A DNA stretch of 64,000 nt from Auricularia sp. M13 (Eukaryota; Basidiomycota; Agaricomycetes; Auriculariales; Auriculariaceae): the NCBI GenBank assembly GCA_037042915.1, contig CM073193.1:7998001-8062000 (forward strand). Reading direction: 5' to 3'. Below, in pieces: positions 31,560-42,552 of the stretch. The notes under the pieces are model-generated. The model saw only the letters and a list, made by a program, of their open reading frames with translations. It did no database searches and was not told the DNA's origin. Numbering within the stretch: the first letter of the stretch is position 1; the number at the start of each line of letters is the position of its first letter. The position numbers and the translations under genes are program-made.

Positions 31560-33736
31560 ATGAGCTCTCTCGCCGCGCGTCACAGCATGGGCACCCCAGG
31601 GACAGTCGTAAACGGGCATCTCGTCCCCTCGGCTGAAGAACGAACGGCTTATCAGGCTGTCCGTCCTGATGCCTGGGCAACGACCGTCAAGTATGGCCAT
31701 TATGGCTTGTACTTTATTGCGGCGGCCATCCTACTCGCCGTGGCCATGAACGCCCACTACAGGTGGACCCAGAGGCGCCGGTGCGTAGCCATCATGTGCA
31801 TCTTCGCCAAGGTTAGCCCATTTATCCGTCCCAGGCTCGCATCACCGTCCAGCAAGGCCAGTGCGCTCCATGCCGAGGCCTATGCAATGGCGCGCTGGGC
31901 AGTCTATGCCCGTCTTCCCTGGGCGCTCGAGCGATTGGTAGCACCCGTGTACACCTCTGGCAGTTTCGCTCAGACGCTGTTCCTGGGCGTTGCCTTCATA
32001 TTTTGCACGGGATGGTGCTTTGGAATCACATACTACTTCCGCCCGCCGTTCTGTAAAAAAATATTTCAGTCAGCTTGTCTGTCGCTCACGGCTTTTTCAG
32101 ACGGCAGCCCGCCGCTCGGCTTGCGCAGTGAATGGTTGGCCATGGCCATGCTCCCATTCCTGTTTATCCTGGCGCAGAAACGCAACTTAATTGGCTACTT
32201 CACTGGTATGGCGCAGTGCCAGCACTTCCTACCGCTAATCAAGGTCGCCAACAATAGGGACATCGTATGAAAAGCTTCAGGTGCTCCACCAAGGTGTTGC
32301 AGGACTCCACTTCTACATGAGTCTGGTGCACACAATTGCCATGGGCATCCGTGGGGCTAGGTAAGCGGCCTGTATTCCTGTTACATTGCAATGCTAATTT
32401 CTCGTCCATCTAGGGAATTGAGGCTCAATGAGTTGATCTATACTAACGGTTTTGCTGCCTTTGGCCCCCTCGTCTGGCTTACATTCGCCAGCCTCCCAAT
32501 TTTCCGGACCAAAGCCTACGAAGCGTTCTGGTTCCTACACATTGTGTTTGCCCTAGGTATGGCCGTGATGAGGTTCGGAACTGTCGCTGACACCGCTCTT
32601 CAGCTTACCTTGGTCTGCTGTTCTGGCATGTCTATCCGCTGCTCGATGGCCCGTGAGTAGCTCCACTCGGTGCCCATACTCCATCAAACCATTCTGCAGA
32701 GCTTACATGTATGCAACATTCGCGGCGCTGATGTGGGGATTTCTGTTACGCATCGGCTGGCTCGTCTACCGCAACTTGACCAAACACATCGCCGAAGTGA
32801 CCATGTCGCCCGCAGGTGCTGTACTCGTGTCCATCCCAACGCGCATCCGTTGGTCGCCCGGCCAGCACGTCCTCCTTCGCTTCCTGGCCGTGCGCCCGCT
32901 GGAGTCGCATCCGTACTCGCTCGCCACGCTCGCCAGTGACGCCAATGACGAACACGTCATGCGCTTCGTGATCCATACGCAGACCGGCTTCAGTCTCGCG
33001 CTTACCGAGGCGGCGCGCGCGGCGGGTGGTACGGTGCGACTCCGCGTCTTCATCGATGGGCCATTCGGCGACGAGCGCGCGGAGTTGCGAGCGTACGACA
33101 GCGCGCTGCTACTTGCGGGCGGCAGCGGCATCACGCAGGTCCTCCCCGCCTTCCTCGACCTGCTGAAGTGCCGGCGCGGCGAGTCGGCTCCGCGGTCGCG
33201 ATGCGGGAGGGTCGACCTGGTGTGGGCCATGCGTCATGAAGGTGCGCTGAGCGTTGCCTGTTGCGTGCGTACTTGCTGACGTGCATGGCAGAATCGCTGC
33301 GCTGGTTCGAACAGGACATTCTGGAAGCCATGTCCGGTATACCCGATAACGAGGTGTCTGTGAAGATATATATCACGCGCGACGACGAGTCGAAAGCTCC
33401 CTCTACCCCGGATGACGAGAAGGACGAGCCGGATGCCCGTCCCGGTGACCTAGACGGCGGCTCAGTCTCTTCTCGCTTTACGATACTTCATGGCCGGCCT
33501 GACATAGCGGAACTTGTGGACTCCCATGCCAAGGTCTTGCCGGGTCGGGTGGGCGTAATTGGTGCGTTGCAGTCACGTTGCAAGACGCGGTGTTAATAAA
33601 GGATCCTTCAGCATGCGGCCCGCCCTCCTTCACGAACGCGTGCTGCAACTCGGCCGCGGCCACGCAATTGGATATTCTGGCCGGCGTCACAGCTTGCGAC
33701 GAACTGTACCTGAAGTCTGAGCAGTTCTCTTGGTAA
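31560..33736 (+). CDS. Ferric/cupric reductase transmembrane component (FRE family)
   Basis: Nine exons: 31560-31780, 31835-32052, 32101-32205, 32258-32360, 32414-32556, 32604-32652, 32700-33241, 33292-33561, 33612-33736; in frame, 591 aa. Seen: an N-terminal membrane helix, LRSEWLAMAMLPFLFILAQK, then the heme-ligand pairs in VLHQGVAGLHFYMSLVHTI and FLHIVFALAYLGLLFWHVY; a FAD-binding HPYSLATLAS (HPFTxxS type); NAD-binding LLAGGSGITQVLPA; and a C-terminal ACGPPSF. Function: moves electrons from cytosolic NADPH across the membrane through FAD and two hemes to reduce extracellular Fe(III) or Cu(II). The Ctr-like copper transporter in this window would take up Cu(I), the reduced form, but the genes are 16 kb apart and no link is shown. 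Confidence 0.93.
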
Positions 33737-34452
33737 AGGGACGTGCCGAAGTCTTAAATTGATCACGATTTTGTTTTGCTCGCGGTCTCTTCGTTATATG
33801 TTGTCTTGGAAGCTTGTTGAATGGCCGCACTTATGGAAAGCTGTATGCTGCACGTGCAAAAATGGATAATGTTCCAGAGATGGCTGTATAACTGGGTAGG
33901 CGTCCCCAGGAAGCGCGCACTTTGACGAATTAATTAAATCAATATCTCGCCCTGAGAAAAAATGTAGATAGTCTCTCTATATTTTGTATTCAATTCTGGC
34001 CGTGCATGGGCAACTTGGAGAGCGGCAAGAATTCACTCATTGCAGACGCCGTGGTCGGGCTTGATCCGTTCAAATCGGTGATGCACAATGGTTCCGGACT
34101 TACTGCCCCTTGCTATTTTCTAATTTTATCGACAAAATCCATGCTACAAGTAAATCTGGGCCAGGTTCCGGGGGTAAAATACTCTGTGCGAGGGGCCTTG
34201 ACCGAACTCGGATGCGCGTCTGCAGCCGGCATCTCTTGCACTCTCATGGACGAGTCCCCTCAAAAAAGATTAGTCACCAAAATACTGTCGTATTGAATGA
34301 GATTAATCTTGCTCAGATGAGCCGAGGGTCTCGGGAAAATGAGGGAGACGGAAGACGAAAGTGAGCACTACACGATCCGGTAAAGTATTATATTGGACCA
34401 CGTAGAGACAGGAACACCGTGTAGCAGGAGTTTCCGACTGGATTGAAATGAA
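33737..34452. other. Intergenic, convergent 3' ends
   Basis: About 715 bases, locally A/T-rich around 33.93-34.0 kb. A roughly 95-codon open frame at 34006-34296 has no recognisable features and is not called. Confidence 0.5.
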
Positions 34453-35531
34453 CTAGCAGTCGCCGTCGAGGACGGCGGTGTTGTGCAAGGTGTCGATGAT
34501 GACAGCCGTGCCGCCGTGGATCTTTGGCTGGTTGAAGCTGTACTGCACGGACTGGACACCTGGGAAAATTTAGCACACGACAAAGCACTCAATTCGCTGG
34601 GCCGCTCACCTCCCTGAGCTCCCACTGTCGCGGAATCTCCATCGCCGGCGATCTCGTAGTAGTTGATGATGAAAACGCCGGGGTTGCTCGCAGACGTTGT
34701 GACGGTGTAATGGTAATAGCGCGCGCGGTCAGACCAATGGGAGAAGAAATATTCGATCTGCCATCCGGTGTGAGCACAAGAAATGACACTGAAGCCGGCC
34801 TGCTACGCACCGAGAGCGTGTCTCCATTGAATATCTGGTAGTAGATACCCTGGTTCGTGCCGCTAGAGATGTAGGTATCGTCCCCTGCAGTTTGATTAGC
34901 TCCATTACTGGCTGAAATAGGCGGAGATCGCGAAAACAAAACGAACAGAAGGGAAAGACCGTGTAGTCTGAGATGTCACCGCCGTGAGGAAGGGCCGTAT
35001 TGGTGTATGTGGTGCTCCCAAAGTCGAATGATAGCAGCTGGGAGAGTCTCGTATCAGTGCACACATCATAGAATTTCGCGGAAGACGGGATGGCGTACAC
35101 CGTTCGTCGACACATAGATCGTCGTACTCGTGCGGTCGTACATCTGGATTGGGAAAGGCAAGGTAATGGCAGTGAACTTGTCGTCAAAGTCGCCATCTGC
35201 ACCACGGTAAAGGGGCGTGGGGTTCGAGAGGACGACGGTGGGCTGAGCCTGTGGCGGCTGGCACGTTGGTGTCGCGCTTGGTCCCGGGCCACCTTGCCGC
35301 CGGACTAGACGCGTCTGAGGATCATAGAGACTTTTTATGAGGCGGACACTCACGACGTGAGGGGCCACGGGATCGAGAGTAATGCTGCAAAGCCTGCGGC
35401 CAGGCAGGAGCGTACCCGTTGGCGAGGAGCTCCGCGTTCGTCAGGCTCCCGATGGTTGTGCTGCGCGTCGGGAGATGCAGAGAAACGACAGCAGTGACGA
35501 ACGCAGCAATGGGGAGCAGACGTGCGAACAT
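34453..35531 (-). CDS. Small secreted protein of unknown function
   Basis: Proposed exons (complement): 35354-35531, 35099-35304, 34947-35037, then about 34811-34911 (ending before a GTGCGT donor), and two more down to the stop at 34453-34455. Seen: signal peptide MFARLLPIAAFVTAVVSLHL, SLTNAELLANGYAP, a proline-rich stretch with a Cys, then TAITLPFPIQMYDRTSTTIY leading into VSTNG, TNTALPHGG, GIYYQIFNGDTLS, IEYFFSHWSDRARYYHYTV and a Cys-terminated end (VLDGDC). This matches the layout of secreted basidiomycete proteins of unknown function that share the LPF...VSxNG pattern; I infer a beta-sandwich. One intron (34912-34946, 35 nt) is very short, so that junction is uncertain. A TATA box lies 52 bases upstream. 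Confidence 0.75.
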
Positions 35532-36266
35532 GGTTAGGGGGAGGCGGCAGAACCGACGCAGGCCCTAAAACTTGTGATCCATTTTTATAGGCCTACGCGT
35601 CGCAAGCGAGACCCCGAATAGTGCAAGATAAGGCGAAGCGAGGAACGCTTTGCTCGTAACCATTTCCGCAACTGGCTTACGCTGCTCGGTGAGATCTCGA
35701 CCTAGCGTGGAATTCTCGCAAAAGGTGTGTAATCGGAAAACATCAGCATTTATCGCCCCACATATGTGTCGCAGGCGCAGTGGCGGAGTGAAATTGCCCG
35801 TGTAGCGTGATGAGCACAGTGCGACGATGCATTGTCCCTGGGAAACAGGACTTTGTTGTCGCATTGTTTTTTTGGGCATATGTCGGTACCGCGACTAGCC
35901 TGTGACAAAACAATGAGATACCAAGTCTGGCTAGTAAGATGACGCTGGCGGGCGTTTCGCAGCAGCGACGACCGTTGGGATCCTGAACTGGTTGACCGGT
36001 GATCAACCTACGGATGACGAGCAGGTGCAAATGAATTTTTCAGTCTGGGAGGAGCAGATTCTAGACTCGGAGCGCCGTTCGCCATCAGTGTGATGTAGGA
36101 GTTAGTCCAAGTCCGTCCAAGTCGATGTTTCGGACTTCTGGCTCATGACGTGTATGTATTAACGGACGTTTCCTTCGCGGGCAGTATGTCACATACCGCG
36201 AGCGACGGGTGAGCAACATGCGAGGGAGAGGCTCAGTCATCGTCGAGGTCGTTGAGGAAGGATAAG
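35532..36266. promoter_or_regulatory. Divergent intergenic region, secreted protein / kinase
   Basis: About 735 bases between divergent genes. Apart from the TATA box listed separately I recognise nothing. An upstream exon of the kinase gene could hide in its right part. Confidence 0.4.
35583..35589 (-). promoter_or_regulatory. TATA box of the small secreted protein gene
   Basis: TATAAAA on the minus strand, about 52 bases upstream of the ATG at 35531, a usual distance for a strongly regulated fungal promoter. Confidence 0.55.
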
Positions 36267-37649
36267 ATGCGGCGTGCGGACTGGGATGATGCCGGCTTGG
36301 GCCGCCGATTGAAGTTGAACTCTGCAGCTGGCACTACGATGACACTTCTTGCACTGAAATATGGGTCGAAGCGGGGACATCCTATTCGAGGACCGGGTAG
36401 CATGAGGTGCAACTTCGCTACGCCTGTGACTGCAGCGAAAATCTGGCTGGACGAGACCAGTGAGCGAAGGTTCGACGGGACACGAGATAGTTGGCGCGTG
36501 GCTGCGCGGGCCTGGCTCGAGGACGGCATTGGCATCGTGCCCACCGTTGATGGCTCTCGAGCTGTTCTGTGTGGCCGTGGCGGCGCTGGTGACATCTACA
36601 AGGTCGTCGATCTCAGCATGGGCTGCCTTGCAGTCAAGCAAATACGCTGCACATCCGAACAAGGCCGCCCGAGAGTACGATGCCAGGATATACTCCCAGC
36701 TGCTGGAGTCTCACACCCCATCGCAATGTTAGGATTTACTCGTGAACGAGGTCAAGATAGCACTAGGTCTACAACATAAATACATCCTCCCGCTCTTTGG
36801 CATCGTTCAGATGCACCATTCTCCTGCTTTGTGCGTGGTCACGCCTTGGCAGGATCTTGGATCCCTAGGATCATTCTTGAAGCGTTATCCTTCAGCAAAT
36901 CGTGCAAATCTGGTGAGCTCTCAGCGCGGCAGTCGTCACTTCAGTCTGCTCACGATCAGTTCAGCTGGCTCAAACGGCCTCCGCCCTGGCCTACCTGCAT
37001 GAGCAATCTCCGTCCATTATCCACAGTGATCTTCACATTGCAAGTGTCTGAAGCACTCCCACTTCCCCTACATAATCTCAACGTCACGTAGGAGAATGTC
37101 TTCATATCCAGCACGGGTGTCGCGCAACTGGCAGACTTCGGCCTCAGCAAAGTGATGGACGCCGCCGAAGAGCAAGACCCCGGGTCGTCGCGCAGCGCCT
37201 ATCCCGGCGTCCTCGTCTACCAGGCGCCGGAGCTGCACGATGGGGAGCAGCGCACACCCGCTACGGACGTCTTTGCGTTCGGCATGCTGATCGTGCACGC
37301 ATATGCCGATCAGCGCCCACTAGTATGCGCGCAGACAGACATGGCCATCATCATCGCGCTCTCGCAGGGCAAGCGGCCCGATCGCACAGAGGTGACAAGA
37401 GAGGACTTTTCGGAAGTGATGTGGGAGCAGGCGCAAGCGTGTTGGGCCCAGGACCCCGCCGCACGTCCTGAAATGACAACTGTGTGCTCGGCCTTGGAGC
37501 CCACGGTGCAGGACGATGCTGCAATGTCCACGGTGACTTCCGGAGAGTCTACATGGTTGCTACAGTTGGAGAAGGCACGTTTGGCCGAGGAAGGTAATAC
37601 TGGTCGTTCAAAAGCTGCGGAACAACTAAACGATCGTGTTCGCGCATAG
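36267..37649 (+). CDS. Protein kinase (TKL-like), Agaricomycete type
   Basis: Four exons: 36267-36674, 36733-36912, 36965-37045, 37092-37649; in frame, 408 aa. Seen: glycine loop GRGGAGDIYKVVD, catalytic lysine in LAVKQIR, helix-C region LLVNEVKIALGLQHKYILPL, hinge VVTPWQDLGSLGSFL, catalytic loop IIHSDLH, DFG in QLADFGLSK, a PELHDGEQRTPATDVFAFGM stretch for APE and helix F, and a C-lobe ending in CWAQDPAARPEM. These define a serine/threonine or tyrosine-kinase-like enzyme of the family expanded in mushrooms. Odd: HRD reads HSD, and the loop before the conserved Asn is two residues longer (DLHIASEN). The N-terminal 110 residues match nothing I know, and the true start could be further upstream. 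Confidence 0.8.
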
Positions 37650-37786
37650 AGACTTAAATAATATCACTGTTCTGGTACAGATCCCTCCGCTTCCGGTCCC
37701 TTTCCTCCGATCGCTCTACCAACAGCGTCAACAAATCGTACATTTTTGCTACTGCCTGCGCTTGAAGTGAGCTTTTTTTTGCGGAG

Positions 37787-38705
37787 CTACCAGGTGATCA
37801 GGTCGACCTCTTCGCGTTCAGCAGCCTCGGCAGTCTCCAATTCCTCGCGAGTGTACGACTGTCGCAGTTTGGACGGACCCTTCGGCGGGACTGCGAGCAA
37901 CGAACAAAGTCAACATCGAGCTAATGTCCAAGCAACGGAGTGCACGCACGATCGAGGATGCCCCACGACAACCGATGGAAACGCCTGCCCTGCTCAAGCG
38001 GGAAGCTACGAGCTGGTGCGCGCGCGCGCATCAGCGCCTTCAGCTTGTGTTTGGCGTCGCTGGTCTCCTTGAGGCGCCTCAAGGTATGATGCGTGAAGTA
38101 GTATCCAAAGCCGACGGCGCAGTCGGCGATCTTGCGCGGGTCCGCGACCTGGCGCATGCCCGGCGCGTTGAACATCGACGGGAAGGCGGACAGCGCGCGC
38201 GCGTACGACTTGAAGCACACGCGCCACGCCGTCACCGCGTCCTTGCGACACAGCGTGTCGAACGTCGCGTCCCTGCAAGTCGAAAAGCGCATCAGCCTCA
38301 GAGTCCCAAGCCTCTGGGAGGAAGGAGGGGACGGTGGACGTACTGTGCACGGAGCCAGTCGCGCAGGTAATGCACGACCTCGCGGATGTTTTGCGCGTGC
38401 TTCAGGAGCGTGCGCTTCTTGCGCACGTACGCGTTCTGCACGACAAAGTCGCGCAGCTGCACCGCGTTCCGGATGGGGTAGCGGTCCTCTGCGCCTTTCT
38501 CAGCAGTGACGGCGGCCCGCCGCGACGTCGCGGGAATGACACTGATGGGGATGGTCTGGATGCGGAGAGGAGCGGCGTGCATGTCGAGTGCGGTTACGAG
38601 CAAATCGAGGTAGTGTGAGTACGAGTAAGATGACCTGGTGGACTGGATGGGATGGCATTCCACTGAGCTCTCAGCAAGGTTCTTATAGGTGCTGGCGGCT
38701 GCCAT
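37787..38705 (-). CDS. Uncharacterised 242-aa protein, three exons
   Basis: Exons (complement): 38344-38705, 38010-38272, 37787-37890; phases agree (donors GTACGT and GTAGCT). Seen: a basic N-terminal half with SVIPATSRRAAVTAEKG and RKKRTLLKHAQNIREVVHYL, a middle FDTLCRKDAVTAWRVCFKSY then FGYYFTHHTLRRLKET, and an acidic Glu-rich C-terminus ending EEVDLITW. It is helical and soluble-looking. A later in-frame ATG at about 38583 would give a shorter protein beginning MHAAPLRIQ. I do not recognise the family; the conserved-looking junctions and lack of low complexity suggest a real gene. It precedes the dCMP deaminase on the same strand but is separately transcribed. Confidence 0.65.
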
Positions 38706-38925
38706 TTCGATGCAGGCTGACGGACTGTGTCAGACATGGGCCGTCCAGTCTGCATTGGAACCCGCACGCGTTCCGGTTCGGCGCACTGGTCCATTCATCT
38801 CGTCCAGATCTCAATTCCGAGCATTAGATACGATTACAGCCTGAATCAAAATACATCAGCGGGGGCAAGGGAGATATCGGCGCAGTTGGACGTGGATAAT
38901 TGCATTATAACAGTGTTCGTCGGGT

Positions 38926-40420
38926 TTACTGGTGCACAGAGGGCGGCGGGACATGACGGCGCAGGACGACGCCAGCTTCCTTGAAGAGCTTCGCGGAGGC
39001 TTCATCTCTGCAAGTTCGAACGGTCGCGAGTTAGGGGCTGGAATAAGGGGCGGTGACAGAGGCTTGCAAGAATCACGCACACTTTGTAGCTGTGGTTGTA
39101 CACCACCTCCCTGACGCCGGTCTGCACGATCTTGACGGAGCAGCGGAGGCAGGGGCAGGTGTTGCAGTAGAGCGTGGTGGCCTCGTCGCCCCAGCCGCTC
39201 ACGCGGTCGCGGCCGGCCTCGAGCAGCGCGTTCTCCTCCGCGTGCAGGCAGATGCACTCGTTCAGCTTCTCCTCGCCGGGCACGCGGCGCAGGTTGCACG
39301 CGTTGCAGCCGCCGTCGACGCAGTTCGTCGTGCGCACGGCCGTGCCGTTGTACCTGCCGTCAGTCGTCAGTACGCAGTTAGCTGTGGCGTGCGCTACGGT
39401 GGACGCACCCCGTGGCGATGATGCGCTTGCCGCGCACGAGGATGGCGCCGACGCGGCGCTTCATGCAGTTCGAGCGGCGCGCGGCGAGCTCGGCGAGCAT
39501 CATGAAGTAGTCATCCCACGTCGGCCGCAGACGGTCGGGCCGTACGATGTCGAGCGCGTCCAGGTGCGCGAAGAGAGCGGGCTTGGTGGTGTACCCGTTC
39601 GAGATGCGCAACGAAACAAGGTGGGACGATGCGTTCAGCGAGGGGCGCAGCGTCGGCGCAGTCTGCACGCGCAGCGGGACGGTCACGGGGGCGGCGGTGG
39701 GCAGAGGCGGGAGGGGCACGTTCTCGTACAGGATGGGCATGCCGCCTGCGCCGTCCGGACCGTCTTGGGGTTCGGAGCCGAAGACGAGCGTATCGTCGTC
39801 CGAGACGAACTCGTCCAGCGTCGGCGCGCGCTTGCGTTCCTTGCGCGCCTTCTCCCTGTCAGCAGCACCCGTGTCAACACACAGACTTTCGCGCGCGCTT
39901 CAGAAACAAATCGCACGCACCTCGCGCGTTCCCAGCGCACGAGCACCGGCGCATCGACGTGCAAGATCGCGCAGAACGGCCTGCGCGCGAACTCGGCGAG
40001 GATCTCGGGGCGCGTGCCGTCGAGCGCCATGGTGACAAAGTCGGTCTGCCAGTTGCGCGTGACGTAGTCGAGCATGTACGCCCTGTCCTGCATCCACAGC
40101 GCCTGTATCGCGGGCTGCGACGACGACGCCGTTGACGCCGTCGTGGCGGTGGACGCGTTCGAGACAAACGAGTCCGTCTTTGCGAGCCGCTTCACGGACG
40201 GTCCCGGGGCTGTGGCGTCCGGATCGTCATTGCGCTCGGCGTCAGTGGGAGTCGCTGGGGCGGTCGGGGCACTGGAGGGGTCACCTGGAGCGATGGGCGT
40301 GTTCTGCACAGAGTCATAGCCCGGCGGGAACTGCAGGATCTTGAACCCTTTCTTCGACGCGAGATAGTCCTCGATCGTCGATTTCCCAGCGCAGCGGGTG
40401 CCAATGATGATAATGAACAT
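38926..40420 (-). CDS. DCD1: Deoxycytidylate (dCMP) deaminase with N-terminal P-loop domain
   Basis: Exons (complement): 39921-40420, 39409-39855, 39081-39353, 38926-39007; in frame, 433 aa. Seen: N-terminal P-loop GTRCAGKST and FKILQFPPG, like a nucleoside-monophosphate-kinase-type fold; a Pro/Ser/Asp-rich insert; a helix rich in Lys/Arg (WERAREKARKERKR); and the deaminase core from RPTWDDYFMMLAELAARRS with GYNGTAVRTTNC, the zinc/catalytic HAEENALL and CNTCPCLRC, and a C-terminal AGVVLRRHVPP. Function: dCMP to dUMP, supplying thymidylate synthase; usually allosterically controlled by dCTP and dTTP. The N-terminal P-loop extension is known in fungal DCD1 proteins; whether it binds nucleotide is not shown here. 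Confidence 0.93.
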
Positions 40421-40579
40421 GATGCGCAGGAGTGAGAGCGTGCAGGACAAGTTGCCACGGATACCGGCGTATTTAAGCAGTCAAGCCAAGGACCACAGAA
40501 CAACCAAAAGTCGTGAAACGTCGTAGGCAGTGTCAGGCTCGTTCTAGCTCATCGAAGAACAATGAGATAACCACAAGGA

Positions 40580-40649
40580 CAGCCAGCACAGTCAAATTAG
40601 CGCAATGCAGGGCGCAGCCAGCACAGTTGAATGAGGGCAATGCAGGGCA
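40580..40649. repeat. Imperfect tandem repeat, two copies of 35 bp
   Basis: Copies at 40580-40614 and 40615-40649 share CAGCCAGCACAGT at the left and GCAATGCAGGG at the right, with a more divergent middle. It lies about 160 bases upstream of the dCMP deaminase start codon, so it may affect or belong to that promoter. Confidence 0.8.
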
Positions 40650-40740
40650 GCACGGGACAATGCGTTCTCGCAAGACACCAAAGAAGGTGGTGGTTGCAGA
40701 CTAACCAGGTGACGCGCATTCAACTCCGATTCTGAACTCA

Positions 40741-40757
40741 GGAAGGAAGGAAGGAAG
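40741..40757. repeat. (GGAA)n microsatellite, about four units
   Basis: Four GGAA units plus G. On the minus strand it reads as CTTCC repeats downstream of the LINE remnant's stop codon, where some LINE families carry a short-repeat tail instead of poly(A). That link is inference. Confidence 0.75.
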
Positions 40758-40927
40758 TTCGATTCTGAGAGGCATCCCGACATAACGGCAATTACAGTCT
40801 TCGCTCTCAGGACCCGCAGTCAAGCTGAAGCCAAACAAGCCAGCTGACGCATTCGCTAAGCAGTCGGCCGTCCCGCTCTTCGCCCTCGACGAGCCGCCGC
40901 AAACCCCTCTTCTCCCAACGATCCCAC

Positions 40928-41530
40928 CTACGCAGACAGCAGGGCTGCGTCCGGAATTAGCATAGGCACCTTTTCGACTTGCTCCAGCGTCTCATAAACC
41001 CACTTTGCCGTTTTTGCTATCGAGTCCTCATATGAAATGAGTAGCCGTAGGTACACCGCATGGTCATTGTATAGGACCAGAGGCAGTAAAGTAGGATGGG
41101 CTTGTCTCATTTTGTTCAGGAAGGCGGCGCGTAGTGCTCGGACTTCGGCAGTTGCTGCGCATCCAAGTAGGACATGTTCAGCTGTCTCTACATGAGTTTT
41201 GCACAGACGGCATAGCCGGTCGTCGTAATCTACTCGCGCTCGATAGCGCTCTGGCCATCTCAGGCGCTCAACTGCTAATGCATGGCAAGATAGTAGCACC
41301 CTAGTCAGTGCCTTACGATGCACATCATTATCAATGCGGAGATAAGGACGCATCGCGAGTACGGGGCCAGGGCGGTGACGCAGTAGGTAGAGTTTTTTGT
41401 TCGAGTCCAATTGGGCCTGTAAATCCGAACGCATCCAAGCCATGATGCTCAACCGGGAGAGGCTGTGCAGCGGGGGGAGACGGACTGGGGATCGTAACTT
41501 GAGAATGACAAGCTGTAAATCCATGAGCAA
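40928..41530 (-). mobile_element. 5'-truncated non-LTR retrotransposon (LINE), C-terminal fragment
   Basis: An open 200-codon frame ending at 40928. Seen: LPPLHSLSRLSIMAWMRSDL, a run of Arg/Leu-rich helices (LSCHALAVERLRWPERYRAR) and the zinc-knuckle-like CRLCKTHVETAEHVLLGC (CxxC...HxxxxC), the typical end of a LINE reverse-transcriptase polyprotein. The endonuclease and polymerase core are absent, as expected for 5' truncation during target-primed insertion. The fragment starts only about 39 bases beyond the stop codon of the hydrolase on the same strand, so it sits in that gene's 3' untranslated region. A cellular zf-RVT-type protein is possible but less likely. Confidence 0.75.
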
Positions 41531-41568
41531 TCTCTTGTCTCTATGCGATCATCACAGCATATACACGT

Positions 41569-42552
41569 TCAGGCCGGTTGGAACAGCCTTTCGACCCAGA
41601 TACGCTGGGCGCGGCTGGCCCACCCCGACAACGCGGCCGTCGGCGCGATCGAGTCGAATATATGAAAGCCGCCCGGCCAGACGTGCAGCTCGGCCTGGAC
41701 GCCGTGCGCCCACAGCTTCTGCGCATATGCCACGTCCTCGTCCCTGAACATGTCCGCGGAGCCCACGTCGATGAACGCCGGCGGCAGCCCGCTCAGATCC
41801 TCCGCCCGCGCCGGCGCCGCGTAGATGCTCACGTCCGCGCCGCCGCGCCGCGCGCCCAGCAGCGCCGTCCAGCCCGTCATGTTGCTCTGGCGGTTCCAGA
41901 GGCCGCCCGCGACGTACTGCCTGCTCGACACGCTCGTCATCCGGTCGTCCAGCATCGGGCAGTTGAGCAGCTGCCCGCACAGCGCCGGGCCGTCCCTGTC
42001 GCGCGCGAGCAGCGCGACGCCGGCGGCGAGCCCGCCGCCCGCGGACGAGCCCGCCACCAGGATCCTGCGCACGTCCACGCCGAGCTCGTCCGCGTGCTGG
42101 ACGACCCAGGCGAGGCCCGCGTAGCAGTCCTCCACGGGCACGGGGTCCGCGTGCTCCGGCGCGAGACGGTACTCGACGCTCACGACGACGCTGCGCCACC
42201 CGGCCGCCCACTGCAGCGCGTTCACCGCGCCGCCGAACCGGTTGCCCAGGACCATGCCGCCGCCGTGGATGTTGTATACGCACGGCACGAACTCTTCAGT
42301 GCCCAGGCCCCGATGGCTGAAGACGGAGAGGATGATCTCCTCGCCGTCGGGACGCGGCACAGTGTATTCGTGGTGGAGGTAGCCCACTCGTGCCTCGGCC
42401 AGCACGGATTCAGCGGTGATATGTACGCCCATGAAGCCTGCCTCCCGGAGGCCAGCGATCATGTCTGCGCTGATGAAGGGTGGCAGGGGGATGCTCGCGA
42501 GGATGGCGCCCAGCTCTGGATCGTATGGCACGACTGGTAGAGTGCCCGACAT
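41569..42552 (-). CDS. Alpha/beta hydrolase, hormone-sensitive-lipase-type esterase
   Basis: A single 327-aa exon starting MSGTLPVVPYDPELGAILAS. Seen: oxyanion-hole motif YNIHGGGMVLGN (about residue 95), nucleophile elbow VAGSSAGGGLAAGVALLARD (Ser in GSSAG, about residue 169), an Asp in DVGSADMFRDE (about residue 267) and the catalytic His in PGGFHIFDS (about residue 299). The triad is complete. Family IV (HSL) esterases act on short-chain esters; the natural substrate is unknown. There is no signal peptide, so it is probably cytosolic. The gene is intronless and very GC-rich, and an equally long antisense frame is a by-product of that. The LINE stump lies in its 3' region. Confidence 0.92.
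   Translation of the reverse strand: MSGTLPVVPYDPELGAILASIPLPPFISADMIAGLREAGFMGVHITAESVLAEARVGYLHHEYTVPRPDGEEIILSVFSHRGLGTEEFVPCVYNIHGGGMVLGNRFGGAVNALQWAAGWRSVVVSVEYRLAPEHADPVPVEDCYAGLAWVVQHADELGVDVRRILVAGSSAGGGLAAGVALLARDRDGPALCGQLLNCPMLDDRMTSVSSRQYVAGGLWNRQSNMTGWTALLGARRGGADVSIYAAPARAEDLSGLPPAFIDVGSADMFRDEDVAYAQKLWAHGVQAELHVWPGGFHIFDSIAPTAALSGWASRAQRIWVERLFQPA

Larger units (their letters stand above)
40421..40927. other. Intergenic between dCMP deaminase start and LINE remnant
   Basis: About 500 bases holding the deaminase promoter, a two-copy 35-bp tandem repeat and a GGAA tract, each listed separately. No coding segment seen. Confidence 0.55.

Noticed and set aside
34006-34296. A 96-codon frame in the region between the ferric reductase and the secreted-protein gene
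   Set aside because: No domain, no signal peptide, no supporting splice structure; within the range expected by chance.
41578-42540. A 320-codon frame antisense to the esterase
   Set aside because: Same codon-bias effect; the esterase strand has the complete catalytic triad.
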